Notes: a model not told the origin generated them from the sequence alone. DNA of 64,000 nucleotides from Artocarpus heterophyllus (GCA_025403435.1 CM046341.1:4969462-5033461), one strand, 5' to 3'; counted from the first letter of the stretch, positions 1 through 15,700 are shown. Numbers and translations are program-made.

Positions 1-457
1 AATAAAGCTCAAAGATTTTTGCTTTTGACAATTATTGTCCTTTAGACTATTAAGTATGCTTTCCATGATAAAAACTTTCCTCAAAAGAACTTAAAATCAG
101 CTACAAACTCGTTGGCTGTTTGGAAAAACAAGACAAGTGGGAAAAAGAAAAAGAAAATTTCAGCCTCTGGACATAAAAGAAAACAAAAGAGAATATAAAA
201 CAATAAACAGCTCAAATCCCATGTCCCATTTACAAAAATTCTTATATAACTATATATATATATATATAATATTATAGATCAAAGACATAAAACATTGGTA
301 CAGCTCAAATTCCATGCGTGATGTGTCCCATGCATTGAAAAACAATTTGTCCCAGCACATAAAAAAATATGTTGAAAATGTTTAAGAAAGAAAGCACTGA
401 AAAGATTTATATTGTGATTAAAACTCATGATCTGACAATCAGTCGAGTTCTATTATA

Positions 458-490
<33 letters not shown>

Positions 491-2217
491 TATAAATTTC
501 TCAGAGAAATCGTGTATAATTGATGTATGAGAAACTAAAATTAATGTTCAGCACCATGAAATACTCTCTCAAGCTCCTTTATGCCATAATGAGCCGCAAT
601 ACTTTTCCACTTACTAAAAACCAACCGCTAGCTTTGCATTCCATTTTTTCGTCTTTTTATTGTCGATTTTCTGATAAAGATTTTTCATATTGTTCTGCTG
701 TACTCATCAAATGCTGTACTCATGACTAGACAATCGATAATAAAACTAAAACCAAATATTAGATCTACAAATTCATTAATCTGTAGGATCCACGTAAATT
801 CTTAACATATAGCCAAAATAGAATATATATATATATATGTATATAAATTTACAAATTTGATTAAAAGACATTTAATGGAAATTAATTAGAGACATTTGGA
901 AAGTTAGGTGGACAGAGGGGCCAACATGGCCAAACATGCATAATGTGAATGTGGGCATAATGGTGGGGAACTATATAATACATTTGTGATAATGAGAAAT
1001 GAAAAGTCCTTATGATATATGATGATCCAAGACTTTAAAAGTGCCCTTCAGTGCCAAGCAACCAAATTTTGTTGGATATTCGGATTTTTTTTCTCCTTAT
1101 TTTCAATATACTATTATTATTGCTATCCATCACATATATCTTTTCATTGAAAAACGGGCAAAGTTGATTACAAACTATTAATTTAAATATCCATAAATTC
1201 AGGACAAAAAAGAAAAATGGCAATTGCTCTGGTGGGAATCCAAAAAGAAAATAATATCGGTAGGTATATATCATTCAATTATTAGATATGAATAAAACAT
1301 GATTTTGATCTAATGATTTTAAAACATACACAACTGATGAAAGTTCTCACCAAAAAAATCCCAATAATAAATAAATAATATCCATAGACATAAGTAGGTT
1401 TTACTTTGCGTGACTTGAGATATCTTTAGATACTGATCTATACGATAAAACAAGTCAGAAACTCACTTGTAGCAATGGACGAGAGTTGATCATAATGGAT
1501 ACTATAGGGACCCTAAAAAGGAAAAAAGTAAAATAAATAAATAAAAATAGAAAGAAGAAAGAAAAGAGCTTTTGTTTAATTTACTTTGAGATCGAGTTAA
1601 TTTTATATAAATTCTTGTTAGGTTTAAGCCTTACATGTATTATATTTTCAAGAGCCTAGCTACTTTGTCTCTGGATTAACTGGAATGGTTATTATACTTT
1701 TATGTAGTGCGATTAGAAATTGAGCCGTGCATGGAATTTATGACTAGCTCTTTTTTAACTAACCTTTTTAAAACTGTATATGTTTGTATTAGTGTTTCTT
1801 TTTGTTCATTATTATGTTGATGATCAAGATTGATTCCCTCTTATGATCATGTCTCTAGGAAGCTGCCTAAAAGCCATACATATATTGATATGCTTGCTTT
1901 TCTCCATATTCTTTTTCTCTTGATCTCCTTTTCTCGGGAGAATGAACCTGCCGCCAATTTAAAATTCAAATATATACACACACACACGCAAAGATATGCA
2001 TAAATATGGACTTCTTTTTAATTGTTACATTTTCGATGGCCACTTTTTTAATAAGGGTATATTTTAACAGTATTTAGTGATGTGGCATGATAAAATTCAA
2101 TCTTATCAATTATTACAATTTTTTGGTCAACTATCCATTTCTTTACAATCATCAAATTCACATCAAACGGTGAATAACGACGGTTGAAAACATAGCTATT
2201 AAAGCCTTCCCGCACAA

Positions 2218-2261
<44 letters not shown>

Positions 2262-5186
2262 TCACAAGTACTGCTCATATTCATGTGTGTGTACATTATC
2301 AAATCAAAGATAGAGAGATTTCAACGACATCATGTCCAATTCACCTGAAAATAAAATTCATAAGGACAATGGTCTCAATGCTCAATTATTTTACAAACAG
2401 GAAAAGCAATTGGTGCGCTTTCTTTTTTGGTGGATGTTGATTGCTAACTTTGAACAAGTTGTATTATATTTTATCCTAATTAATTAAATATTTATATATA
2501 AATTTATATATATATATATATGTATGTGTTCTTGGTAATATTTATTTAATATATTACTATGGCCTAAGATACACTTTCAGCTACAATCAAGCTTAAAATA
2601 GTCAAATCATCACGGAAAGGTCAGAAAATGAGAAAGTAACATAGCCCCAAAAAAGATCAACAAGATTGCTTCATTATCAATTAGGGTTTTGAATTTGATA
2701 AAGGTTTACTATACTAGTATATGTTTACCATTCACGGAAAAGTTTTAATTAGGAAAGATTTTTAGTGGCAAGTGCTTGCGTGCTAGGGTTTCAATCCTTT
2801 TGGTATTTTATTTCAAAGGCAGTCATTTCACATAGAATTTAAGCTCAACTAGTTTCAAATGCTTTGTCCTTAAGCTCAACTAACAATGATTATTATTATG
2901 TTTATTAGACTTATACCTACGTATATAGTGATGTTACAGATACTACTAGCAAGTAGCAATAAACAATTTATAATTAGTATCAGAGACACTAACTTAATCT
3001 CAACTTTTTATATTAATTGAGTTTTTTCAATTGACATATTAAATTTTATTATTATAAATTGATGTGAGATTTTATTAAACAGCCGTCGATCAAAGGATAA
3101 CAATGCATTTGTTTGAACCAATATTTTTTCTCACAAAATTTAAATTTCTATTGTATTTTAGATTTAAACTATTGTTCAAATTATCTTCTCAAACATCCTA
3201 ATGAGTTAGTAAGAATTAGTTGTATCGCTAGCATTATTCATACATTATCATGATATGGAATAGTTACAATCTCAAACTCCTATGTATTTTCATGCATTTA
3301 TTAATTTATTGCAGAACAATTCGATTTAATCACATAGGGTTATAACTTCATTACTAACAAATCAGTAAAATCTACTCTAAAAAGTATACTATATATTACA
3401 CTTAAGCTTATAATTTTATAAATATAGAATTATAACCCATGTAGATGAAAAAATGATTTTTCTTTATTACATGCATAGCTTGTTAGGTTTTTGTGTGTAG
3501 AAAGAGAGATTGTTTTTTTTTTCTTTTCTTTTTTTCTTTTTTATTTACATATTCATCTTTGAAAGTAGTAGACGTGTGAATGTGGCAGAATGTGTCTGTG
3601 TAGATAGCGGCGATCTACTTAACTGGCTCTTGGAGTTTGTACAAGTTCTCGTGGAGACAGTTAGCTACTGCAGCCCTAGTTCCTAATATGAAGCAACATT
3701 TTTCCAGCATGTTATATCGTAGAAAGGCCCCGGAAAGATATTCCCACAAATAATAAATTAAAAATTCACACCGAACGAACAAAATAATTAAAAATGGTTA
3801 GAAGTCAAAGCAAGAAAATTCTACATTCAAAGCTCTTAGACCAAGGAATTAGCAGTAAAATCACATGGAGGCCATTTCTCCATTGCCTAACAACATTCGC
3901 TGCACCCAACCCCAAAATAATGCAAGCCAGAAAGCCCATTCTCAGTTCTCACACTCTTTTTTTTTTTTTTTTCTTTTTTCTTTTAAAAAAACATTAACGC
4001 AATTTTTCTAACGAGAACAAAAAAAGATACTAACAAATAGATATTTATTATTCAATTGTTAGATCTTTAGGAGAAAAATATTTTTGTCCAAATCTAATAA
4101 TTTTCAAATATTCACTATTAGCGGAGTTTCTGCTAAATAAATTATAAAAATTTAATGTAAATATATTTTTTAAGAGATATTATAAATATTCATATTAAAA
4201 TTTATGGTAAAATAAATATTTTTGTTCTATCAATAGACAACGTTATTTTTACTATTAAATTATTATTAATAATTTAATTTATAAATAAAAGTAGTTTTGT
4301 GTTGTAAACTATAAATTTTTAACGTTAATACTTACAAATAAAATTATTGAAATGGTAACTCAATAATTAAAATAATAAAAACGAGTGGCTTCCGTCTTCC
4401 GTCTTCATATACTTGAATTTTTGACCTTACTGATTTTCTGTCATGCCGGTGGGGAATAGTAGGGTTTTTGTAATTTTATGCCCCATATTCCTATGCGTTA
4501 GGACAATGTTGTCTGTTTGCTTGATTTCCCAAGGAGTACTGGACTCCCTCCTACCTGTGCTTTACTGTCCCTTTCATTTGGAAGAATATTGTCTTGTTCA
4601 AGAATTGGTGAAAACCTTATCTATGATCAGAAAAGATGCTAAAATATTGAGGTCTCGTGGACTTATTTGCTGCAACCTGTCCCTCTTCAACATTGTGAAG
4701 CATAGAACTAATATTTATTAATTTTAATTAGATGTATATAGTGATCATTATGTGACTCGTTCTTTAACAAAGTCAACAAGATGCAAGGGGGAAAAGTTCT
4801 AGTTTAAATTCTACTTTCACCAAAAAAAAAAAAAGTCTACTTTACAAAAAGTCCAAGTACAAAGTTTAGTAATCATAATATCCAAGTTGTCAATAAATTA
4901 TGGTACTACAAAGTTTAGCAACTTGTAGGAGTGTACAACTATATATCAACTTCATGTATCTAATGCAAAAAGTGATTAGTGAGTTTGTTTTATCGATTCA
5001 GGTAAAAAAAGTTTTGGTTTAAATTAATTGTATTTTATAGTGTTTTTTTTATAAATAATTATTTTCGTGTTTTTAACTTAAATTTTTAGTTTAAATAAGT
5101 GAAACAAACACTCTAAATGTTACTTATTTTAATAAAAAAATGCCAGGTATATATATCTCAATCTTTTTTTCCCAAAGAGAACTCAC

Positions 5187-5224
<38 letters not shown>

Positions 5225-7268
5225 AGCAGGCATTTCTCGCCAAAATAAAGAAGGGAGACATTCAAACAAAGAAAGAATAAAATCAATCAAACTTAAATAT
5301 AGAACCATTTCGTAAATTTGTAAAGCAATAATACTATAAACAATCTCCATAAACTAAAAAAAGAAAGAGATTGGAGCTACATACATGTATATGTATATGT
5401 GGTGACGAAGTCAGAAATTTTCATTGAGGGTAATAAATATTATAATAGAATTTTAATCCATCAATAGTTATAAATGCTATACTTTTCATCTTCTGAATTT
5501 TGGTTTCAAATATCTTAGCATAATTGCTTAATTAATTGCCACCTTAATATTATTAGAAAAACATATTCCTTCACAATTTTAGTTTTGACATATAAACAGG
5601 TGAACATAATGAGTGTAGTGTATTTAAATAATCAATCCACATTTATGTGAAAAATATCACTAAGAGAAACTAATCAAACCCCGCTTTCAAAACCAAAAAA
5701 AAAAAAAAAATCAAAACCAAATATCAAAATAACAATAATACCCAAATCTCTTCAATTATTCGATTATTTACTACTATAATTTAATCAAAAAAAAGGATTT
5801 TGGTTTAAATTTTTCTTTCTTAAGAAGGTTTAATAAAGATTTGGACTCTATTTAGAAAGTCAATTTTTTAAATTTTAAGGTATTAAATTATATATTCAAT
5901 TTTTTAGGAGGGCTTCTGTGAAATTTTCGCTATATTATAAACACTTAGTTATATAAATAGCTAGGAGGAGAGGAAATTTAAGGGGGCTCAAGCCCCTAGT
6001 CCTATGTTTTCTTCGTCATTGAATGTATATGTATATGTATGTGTATATGTCAACTATAAATCATCGTATATTGGTCTTAAAAAATATAGAAAGTATATAT
6101 TGGAATGTGGAACTTTCCAACTTAAATAAGTATTAGAGAGGCATAGCCCTCAAACCCAAATTATTAATTTGCTTCCATCACATATTGTAATTAATTAGCT
6201 TATTGGCATAATAATGTTCATAGCTTTAGTGGGGTGCGGAAAGATAGTGGCTGCTTGTCCAATATTGAAATTTGAACCCACCACCAATTCCATGCATATA
6301 TATATATATATACATATTTATTGATATTAAGATTACCTATAAATTAGGCAGTAGTACTATTTACAACTAGAAGCAAATTTTTATTGATCCAAACCCGTAA
6401 AATTAAGGAAACTTTTGACCAACTACAAGTCTACAAGGGCCCTAAAGTCATCCTTTTGCACATTAACCTAGGAGTTTTCACTCAAGAAATGTTAATTAAG
6501 CGGAAACATATTCCTTAAATTCCTAGTCTACTGCATTAGACAAACAATTCGTCACTGAATGCTAAGTCGGAGCATGTGTTGATAATCTAAACTAGGCTAA
6601 ACTTATAGACATAATCATAAACTTTTTTGGTGATACGTGACTTCATCACATGGACTTGTACCATTTCATATTATTATTTCCCTTCTCTTTTCATTTCTCA
6701 ATGCAATAAATAATAAACATCATATATATATATATATATATGCATCCTTAATTCCTTTTGTTTCTTGTATTTTTTTCCCCTTAAATTCTGCTAAAGAAAA
6801 TATCCTATTCTAATCTCAATCTATGAACAAAAAAATAAAAAGACCCTGAAATCGTTAATCTAGATTATAGACTTCGTCCCCTTCTACCGAAAAGTTTGAG
6901 AGATGTTAAAGCCTTCTCTCTTTTTTTTCACAAAAAAAAATGTTGGTGTAAAGGTATAAATGGCTATCAAAAACTTACAAAATATTTGTCATATTTTGTC
7001 TAAATCTAGTAAGTTTATGAGATATGATCACAAGTATAGAAAAATCTAGAAATATGGAGAGCCCTTAATTTACTTCAAGTTTATGTGTTAAATTACCACC
7101 AATATAATATAGTAAGTAACATTTCACTTGTATTCTCAAAAAAAAAAAAAAGAAGAAACATTTCACTTGCTTTAAACTGGTTTAGAAGACGAGAAGTATC
7201 ATATTCAAGTTTGATGACAAAAGTGTTTGTGATTATATCCAAGTTCCTGATTCAATATTCATTAGGCC
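1..7268. other. Intergenic AT-rich DNA, no gene recognised
   Basis: I read both strands and found no ORF with a recognisable domain and no convincing exon chain. The stretch holds (TA)n microsatellites (about 250-269, 459-477, 2227-2258, 5191-5219, 6297-6311, 6723-6741), short CA runs (about 478-490 and 1976-1987) and homopolymer tracts. The longest ORF, at 4443-4721, has no recognisable domain and no flanking exons. Confidence 0.6.
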
Positions 7269-7346
7269 TCAAATGATACGATTTATCTCTTCATCTATAT
7301 AGACAGGTCAAATGACACGATTTATCTCTTCATCTATATAGACAGG
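7269..7346. repeat. Tandem duplication, two 39-bp copies
   Basis: Two adjacent copies begin at 7269 and 7308, each starting TCAAATGA and ending ATAGACAGG. They differ by about one base (GATACG against GACACG), which suggests a recent local duplication in intergenic DNA. Confidence 0.9.
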
Positions 7347-10300
7347 TTTTGGCTTAAATTTGATATGTTCAACCTTTGTAATTTTTTTCGTTTAAAAATA
7401 TAACTCTATTAATACCGTCTTATAATACTAAATTTGTTAAAATATAATATATAATGTTACATTTATTATATACAAACAACTTAAAAATAACATAAATATA
7501 TAAATAAAGTTATAGTCTCGGACTAAAAAAAGAAGTTAAAAATGTCAGAATAAGTCTTGGCGATGGACTAGAGATTCTTCCTAAACAGATATGATTCAAC
7601 GCAAAGACATTCCTTAACAGGCGAGGTATGCCCTTCTTCACACTTTTTCCATCAAAAGTTACGCATCAAATCATATTAGCATTGACAATAATACAATAAT
7701 TACTTTAACTGAATATATTACGACAAAGAGCTGACAGTGAATTTTTTTTTTTTACTGCAACAGAATTTACCAAAGTTCTATTTAACTTTTAGCCTGTCTT
7801 GGGCGTTACGTTTAAAAGGGTGGTGTTGCTGTTGAGAGTTACTCAACATTATTCGAAGAAAGCCACCAAGTTCATGCAGTGAGTGGTCAGTTATGGGCAT
7901 TTTTGGCAATTTCCTCTGTTTACAGTACTTGATAATTGGTGCAAGCAGTGAGCGCTGATATTTACATCTCATTCATGGCGCATTGTGATTCCAAAACTGC
8001 ATATATGTTTCACAGCTATTATAGAGCCTAGAATTACTAGGCATGTAGCATAAAATAGGGGCCTACACTAGTCTTGAAACTTGTGACCTATGTACATATA
8101 TCATATATAATTATAAATATACATATAGACGGTTTTTTTTTTTTTTTTTTTGTAAAAACTTAACTGATGTTTTGAAACTATTAAATATAATTAAATATAA
8201 TTTTTTAAAATTTGATATTTAAAAAATAAATAGCCACGATAGTTATACTGTTCAGTTTTCATTTAAAAAATTTCTATATATATATACACAAAAAGCATTC
8301 TGATTCAATCTCATATAGTTAAAACCTTATTATTCATAAAAATAGGTCTTAATTTTAAAAAAATTACTATATATTAGGAGTCTTTTGACAAAAGGCCTTA
8401 AGAGAAATTTTTTTTAGACAAATAATCTTTTTTTAATCAAAAATTAAGTTTTTTGGGTAAAAAATTGCTCCAGTTTTTATTTTTTTCATCATGTTGAGGT
8501 TTCTTTCCTTACTTCCATTTTTTCTTCATCTTTCTAAAAAAAATTGAGCAATTTTCTTGCTTAAGAGGTTCTTTTTTTGTGTAAAAAAAGAGATCATTTT
8601 CATAATTAAAATTTTTAGATGACCTTTTTTTTTTTAAATTTTGTCATATATTAAACTGAAGTCTATTATTTTATGAATAATAAAGAATGCCAGGAGGATG
8701 AAAACAAAAATATTTTTCAATCTATCATTTATAAAACTATAAATTTTAACTTAATATGTAATATGTTTTTTAAACTAAATTTTATTTTTTTATTAATAAT
8801 AAGGTTATAATTTTTAAATAGAATTCTCGGTTGAAAAAGGATTTTTCGTATACAAAATTTGCTGAAGCTTTTCGCAGTATACTGTCTCTGAATTCGTTCT
8901 GATTCAGAATATCAAGACGAATTACATTATTCCAAAGAATGCCTAAAATAGTACCTACTCATGATAACAGCTCCCAAACAAAGCCAAAGACAGATGGCAG
9001 GGTCTTTGTGTTTTGTGTGTGTATGTGTCAACGTTTTGGGGAGTTCCCCATAATTAATTCTGATTTCTTTTTACACAGAAATTCTTAATGACTGAAGATT
9101 TTCATCTGCTAAAATATCTTTAGAAAGATACTCACATAACACAAAGTAGTGTCCCTTCCCATGTTCTGATTACCTCCCAACACACACGAGCATCTGTTTT
9201 CTCTTCCCACCCTATTGTGCTTTTTATTCTCTGCTCTACCCTTTTTGTCAAAAAAAAAAAAAAAAGAAAATTTCTTTTGAAGGGTCAAAAAAACATTATT
9301 TACCTTTCCTAAGTCTGTTTGTGCATTTTAGGGATTTTTATTTTATGTATTTTTTAAATTTAATAGACTTAAATTTAAATTTAAGTATCAAATTTTTTTT
9401 TAAATATGTGTTTGTTTTTTCTAAAATTTGAATCATTTGACTATTAATAATCTAAGTTTTTAGCGTCCTCGTCCCTTTTAAACTTTTGATACTCGGATAT
9501 CTTTGTTACAGTAAAAACTAAAATTCTCTCTCCTATGTTTGAGGAAAAAAATCATAACTTCTTCATTTGATGTCCAATTGAGATGATTCTTTTTTTGCTA
9601 TGTTTCAAATGAAGAGAGAAATAAATCAAGGTCCATATTAATATTTTTTAATATCATTAACATTAAGATTTTATTAGATTTATTAATAAATAAAAAATTA
9701 TCTCTACCACCTCCCCAAACATAAATTTCAATTTTATTCCATACTCAGATTAAACCTTAAATGTACATCCAAACGTCAATTCGAATAACAAATTAAATCA
9801 CTAACTCAAATCCTAATTCAAATCACATTAACTCAAATTAAATCACTAATTCGAATCCATTTATTAAACGAACCCTTTATTTACTATAAATTATTATAAT
9901 AGTCGTGTATCACGTCATTATGTTTAAATATGATACTGAATAATTTCTCTTTATTTACATTTTTTTTTTTTGCAATGGAACAATATTATATATTTTAATA
10001 GAATGCATGGAAAGATGGTTTTACTATTTTCGTTTTTACTCCATCGCCTTCACATTCTCTAATGTGCTAAATCTATAGTTTATGTTTCCCATAGAAAATG
10101 AGTTCGCCGTTTATAGTTTGTGTCTCATTGAGGGAAAGTGTGAAAGAAATAAGATTGATTTTTTATAAAAAGAACTAAGTGAAATCTTTGAAGATCTAAC
10201 TGTTTGCAATGTTTTTTTTTTGTTGTAAAATTTGAGTTGTGATAAAATTAATATAATAATATAGTTGTGTATTATTTAATAATAAAAATAATTATAAGTA

Positions 10301-10714
10301 TGTCTTCATTGAATAAAAAATAAAAATTTTGTAATAGTTTTCATATTGTGTCCATAGAAAATCAACCCGTTTTAGCGGAGTTTGTAAACTAACTTTTGGA
10401 TTTCTATTTTTAAAGCTTTGTAAAGGCTTTTATAAATTTTGCCCCTTAAGCGCAAACCCAATTGGTACATTCAGCCAAAAAAAAAAAAAAACTCAGCTGG
10501 TACAATAATTTTGAGTACTAGATGGTAGCATGGTTATTTTTTAAAGTGACTGGCGCACTGGAAGAGTAACTTTTTTTTTTTTACCAATCTCAAAGTAAAA
10601 CAAGAAGGCTTAAGGAATAATATTTGGGATGTTTGAAAGAGTATTTTAAATTGTGTAATTAAAATTGTACACTTTAATAACTAGTATACGAGATTTTTAC
10701 ACTGTAATAAATTT
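7347..10714. other. Intergenic AT-rich DNA, no gene recognised
   Basis: Low-complexity A/T sequence with homopolymer runs (for example 8132-8151 and 9249-9264). No coding signal is supported on either strand; the small minus-strand ORF at 7778-7972 matches nothing I recognise. Confidence 0.6.
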
Positions 10715-11365
10715 AAGTTAATGAGACAAATAACCTAATTATATTCACTGAATTGAAATATACTTTAATTGTAAATATTTTACATATATTCTAACATGAT
10801 ATCATTAAGATAATTATAAATATGATATCATTAAAAGAATTTACTATGTAAGTATATAATGTAAAAGATAATATCATTAAAATAATTACTATGTCATTGA
10901 GACATTTTTAGAATATTCTAAATATTGAGTTGGATTTCAATTTTGTAACTATAATTTGACCTATATTGTAATTGTTTAATAAATTTTTACTGTACATTAT
11001 AACATATAAAAGTTTTATACTGTTTAAGGTTGAAATTATATAATCGGAACCACACTTCCAAACACCACAATTATCTACATATGCATCATCTTTTTACAAG
11101 TTATTTACTTTCACTAAGGTTATAGGTAAAAAGAAAAAGAGGGTTAACGAGACAATTGGCCTAATAATGTTTATTAAATTAAAATATGGCTCTAATATGT
11201 AAAAATTTTACAAATGTTTTAAAATGATATCATTAAATTTATTGTTATGTAGTTATATAGTATAATATGTGATACCATTAAAATAATAATTATTTTATTA
11301 GAGACATTTTAAAGATTATGTTAGATTTTAATTTTATAATAATAATTTAGTCACTTGTTATAATT
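10715..11365 (+). repeat. Two diverged copies of a dispersed AT-rich repeat
   Basis: Copies lie at about 10715-10975 and 11140-11365. Both start with a GAGACAA-type motif and then run through ATGATATCATTAA, GAGACATTTT and a TTTTAATTT-type block in the same order. A further copy in the opposite orientation appears near 16200-16432. The family shows no coding capacity; its class is unknown. Confidence 0.6.
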
Positions 11366-12700
11366 TAAAGAAAAAAGAAGAAGAAGAAAACAAACCCATA
11401 ACAAAAAAAAAAAAAACTAAATGTGGTTGAAACGATAAATTATTGATACAAGTACGTTTATATATATATATATATATATAAAGAAGCCGGCTTAGTCGCT
11501 AGCCGAGCTGACCGGAGTTGATTGATGGAGAGAAATTAATGGAAGAACTGATAAGTAAAAAGCAGTAAAAAAGTAAAAAAGAAAAAGAGAAAAAGAATGA
11601 AATAAAGGGAAAGGAATGAGGTGAAATTGAAAGGGGTAAAAAAGATGACGGAAAATGATAAACGGCGAAAATTGTCGGTTAGCCTGTGCAGGGCCTCGTT
11701 TGTGTTTAGTTGGGGCCCGCCTTGGGGTGAGCCCCTCTGAAGACGCGGAATCTTTTTTCTTTTTAATTTTTTGGGCTGTACGGCCGAGCTAAAGTCTCAA
11801 CCCTACCACAAAAGGCAACGTGTGGGTCCTACACTTATATAATGAAAATAAAAAAGGTTAATCCCACCACCACTACGACCTTATGATTACTATCAGGCTC
11901 CCTCGCCCATTCTATGCAAACCTTTATTTCTTTTGAAAATTGTTTCCTCTTGTTAGTTAATATTATGTTGATATATCTGTTGAAATAATTAAATTTAATT
12001 AAAATTATTACTTTTTATAGTTTGGTAGTTAAAAAATAAATACATAAATAAAAGCTTTTTTTTAGCTTTGACTTAAAAAAATTTTCGTTACTTATTATTA
12101 ATATTTTTTTTATTTATAAGTATTTAATAGGATGATTAGAATCTTTAATTAAACAGTTTTTTTATTATAATATATGAAAATTTTATATTGTAATAATTTT
12201 TTTATTGTTATTATAATATATAAAAATTTTATACTTTTTAAATTAAAAAAATAATATAAACAATTAACTGTCAAGCACAAGATTGAGAGAGAGAGGAGAG
12301 AGATAGGACGAAGCTAATTTAATTCAAGCAGTAAAAGAGGAAAGATAGAAAGTACGCGGCGTCCGATTGTTCAGATTGTTGTTCCCTCTCTGGCGTACAC
12401 GTGGCGTGATGCAATCAGTGATGTTCACTTTTCTTTTTCTTTTTTGTACTTAATTGAAAGAAAAAGAAAACAAAAGATCGTTATTCTTGGTGATTGTCAT
12501 GATGACGATGGGGGTGGCGTCACGCGCGGCTGCGACGCTGCTGGGCAAACTGCGAGAGGGGGTGTGTGATTTTGTTCAATTGTCGTTGTGCCTGTGTGAT
12601 GTCGTTTTGATCAGACCTCATATGCAGAGGTCATGAGAGTTGTCGTTTGGCATTAGTTGTTCAACTCACCCTTCTTTGTGAAGCGGGTGTGGTCAAGTCG
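11366..12700. other. Intergenic; two GC-richer pockets, one with a G-box
   Basis: GC-richer sequence at about 11640-11860 and 12340-12640 stands out from the AT-rich surroundings. A palindromic CACGTG within ACACGTGGC lies at 12398-12403, the core of plant G-box/ABRE sites. A 60-codon ORF at 12454-12636 has no recognised domain. The pockets could be a promoter region or remnants of an element; no attached gene is visible. Confidence 0.35.
12398..12403. promoter_or_regulatory. G-box (CACGTG), possible ABRE
   Basis: The palindrome CACGTG sits in ACACGTGGC, the consensus bound by plant bZIP and bHLH factors. No transcribed gene can be assigned nearby, so a regulatory role is only possible. Confidence 0.25.
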
Positions 12701-15700
12701 GTGTTAAGAATTAATGACATGTTTGGTAGATAGGTACCCACAATCTCAACTTATGGCCCTAACTTTCATGAACAACATAAAACAATAGTTTAAAACAATA
12801 TAGATGGCTTAAAACGTAAATTGTAATCATTTTGAATCATTTTTTACTGTAAAAATATTTTTTATTTTTATTTTTCTTTTTCAACTATTGTTTAAATTGA
12901 TCTTGTTAAATACCAATTGTTTGATACGATGTTTTATTTCTTTTTTAGATATTTACATTTCAAACGTTAATTTAAAACCTCCATTTAAATCATATATTTT
13001 TACAACCAGTTCAAATCACGCCAATTCGAACACGCATAGTAGTATGTTTGGAAACAAAATTTGGCTTAAAAAAATTTAGTTTAAACTAATTTTTATATAA
13101 TCTTTTCTCTCATAAATTAAATTGTTGTAGTTTTTTTCGGTTCAAACCTTTGTTTCAAATTATATTATCAAACTAGTTTTTACATTTAGGGGAAAAAATA
13201 AAATTTAGGAAATTTCATACAATTTTAAAAGTTTCAATTCAGCTAAAATTTAATAAAATTGGGTACTTTTAAAATATATAATAAGATTATAATGCAATCT
13301 CATATCTCAAAATTGTCTTGTAGATGGTTTTTTCTTTTTTTTTCATACTTATCCAGCAACAATTTTTTTTTTCAAAGAAAATTTTATGAGGTGTTATTCA
13401 AGTAAATGCAATATTGATGTTTTACTATTTTTAGCCATCATATAATTAAATTATGAGATTTTATTATAAAGGTACGAATTTTTTTTTGTTAATAAGGTAT
13501 TGTTTTGAATTGTTAATTAAAAGCATGTTTGAATCGTCTAACTGAAAAAAAAAAAAAAAAAACCATAGCAATTTAAATTTTACAAGAGATAATATTAAAC
13601 ACAACTGGTTCAAATTGAAATGAGGTAGACCAAATTGGTATTTATTGAGTATCATTGGTTCAAATTGAATGAGTTAGATTGAATTGGTGTTTTGGAGCAA
13701 GTTATAAATTTTTAAGTAGCGTTTGGACGCAAGTTTTGGCCATTTGAATCTATAGGTCCAAGCTAAACTGATGTTTGGTAAATATAATAAAAGCCAAGAT
13801 TCAAAACTATAAGGTTGGTTTAAAATGGTCAAAAGCTCTAGTTTTGAGAACTCTGCAAACCCCCTCTCTAATTCTTATGGTTTGAATAGTTTGAATTTTT
13901 TAAACTCATAATTACATTTTTTGTTTTTTCACCGTCATCACACTATTTAAACATCAATTTTTGTTAGGTAATCAAACATCAATTTTTTTGATATGATGTT
14001 TTATTTTCTATTTCATACTTTTAAAGCTCTTACATGTAACAGTACGAACGATTCTAACCAATGGTTCTAATAATCATATTAAACACCCTATTAGGTTATT
14101 TTTTTGACCCCGCAGAAAATATTCGCCAAATCAATTATATAACCACAAGACTTGAGCTAACTTGTGCGGATGTTATTAGTGGTGCACCTTTTAATTCGCC
14201 ACTCATGTGATAGTGTACTAGGACTGTCCACATTATATAGTGTACCAGGACTGTCCAGATTATAATCTTTTTTCTTTACATGTGACACTGTTGTACATCA
14301 CAATGATATATATCCACTATTCATGAGGAGCATCCAAATGTGAAACAGAAATATCACCAAGGCATCAGATTTGGTCTATTAGTAGTCTCTTTCATTCTAA
14401 ATATTAGGACCTATTTACATTACCTATTGTTTCATTCAACCATTCAAAAAGTTATTGGACCTTCAATTTCAATGATGTAACATGTTAGGGTACTAGAGTT
14501 GCATATCAACTGTGATGCATGTGTGATATTCAACGTTTTTCTTGCTAGAAGTTGATAGAGTTTAACAGTCTAACATCAAAGGTTGGATTATTAATGGTAA
14601 TGTAGAGGTGGGCCATGGCTAGTTAGTACTAACATTTGTCTAGACAGTTGTGTTTTGGGATTTTCTTGTGCTGCCAAATTTCATGTTTTGGCGCTTGTGG
14701 ACTCGTGTGGTTCAAACTGTCAAAGGAAAGATGAGGACTGTATGCGCATGCTTGGTTCCCTGGTTTGAGTGGTTTGAACTTTGAGAAAGAAAAATGATAA
14801 TTTGAACTAAAAAATAGTCTGCATTTAAAAAAAAATACACATTTCAAACTAACGAAAGTAATTCACTGGTAGGTTTTTATAGTTTTAATTTACAATTTTT
14901 TTTAAAAAAATAATTTTGATTAGATTTAATGGTAAAAAACAAAACCCTATCGTTGGGGTTCCTATCGAAAAAGACACCTAGATGTGGCTCAAATTGTTAT
15001 ATATAAGATGTATTATAGGTTAACAGGTTAACATGTTTATAATCTTTCTTTAAGATTAATTAACCATATTCTTTCCATTTAAAGTATTTCTTGATTATTT
15101 TATGAGAAAATAGTGTTGCTTAATATTTGTATTTCCAAACGCAACATGACAATAGCAAATCAGACAAGTGAATCTAAACTTTTCAAAAAGCTTCCATGTT
15201 AAGTTGATCTCAAAAAGGTTCAAAGTCAAAATCCCTTCTTGAAGAAATCACCCTTGTTTCCATGTGGGCTCAAGTTCACTGATCTTAAGCTTAGACTAAT
15301 GATTATTCATAACTGTGAAAGTGAGAAAAAAGAACGGGCGAGATGTCAAAGTAGACAGCTGCATCCAAAGAATAGAGCAATTATTAAAGAAGGAAACATT
15401 AGGATATAAATCTGTACCCATCAACTGCAGACCGTGGACCCAGATCCAAAAATATTAAAAATGATAGAGAAAGAAAATTTTGAATAATAACATAAAATAC
15501 ACCAACAATAATATGGAGAATTTTTTAATAGGTATAAGAAAAGGAGAATTTTAGAGTACGATGTGAAAAAATATTTCTTCTGTAAATTATCTGTATTAAA
15601 TTTTATTATTTTAAAAATTGTTGTGATGTGATTTTGATAAAATCTGCAGAAACTGCACTATTACTAAATACCTCATATCAGAAATGTTTATAAAAAAATA

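Noticed and set aside
4443..4721. 92-codon plus-strand ORF
   Set aside because: No recognised domain, no flanking exons, and Leu/Cys-rich composition expected by chance.
14728..14770. Partial similarity to miR160 (TGCTTGGTTCCCTG)
   Set aside because: Match fails after about 15 bases and I saw no star-strand partner or hairpin nearby.
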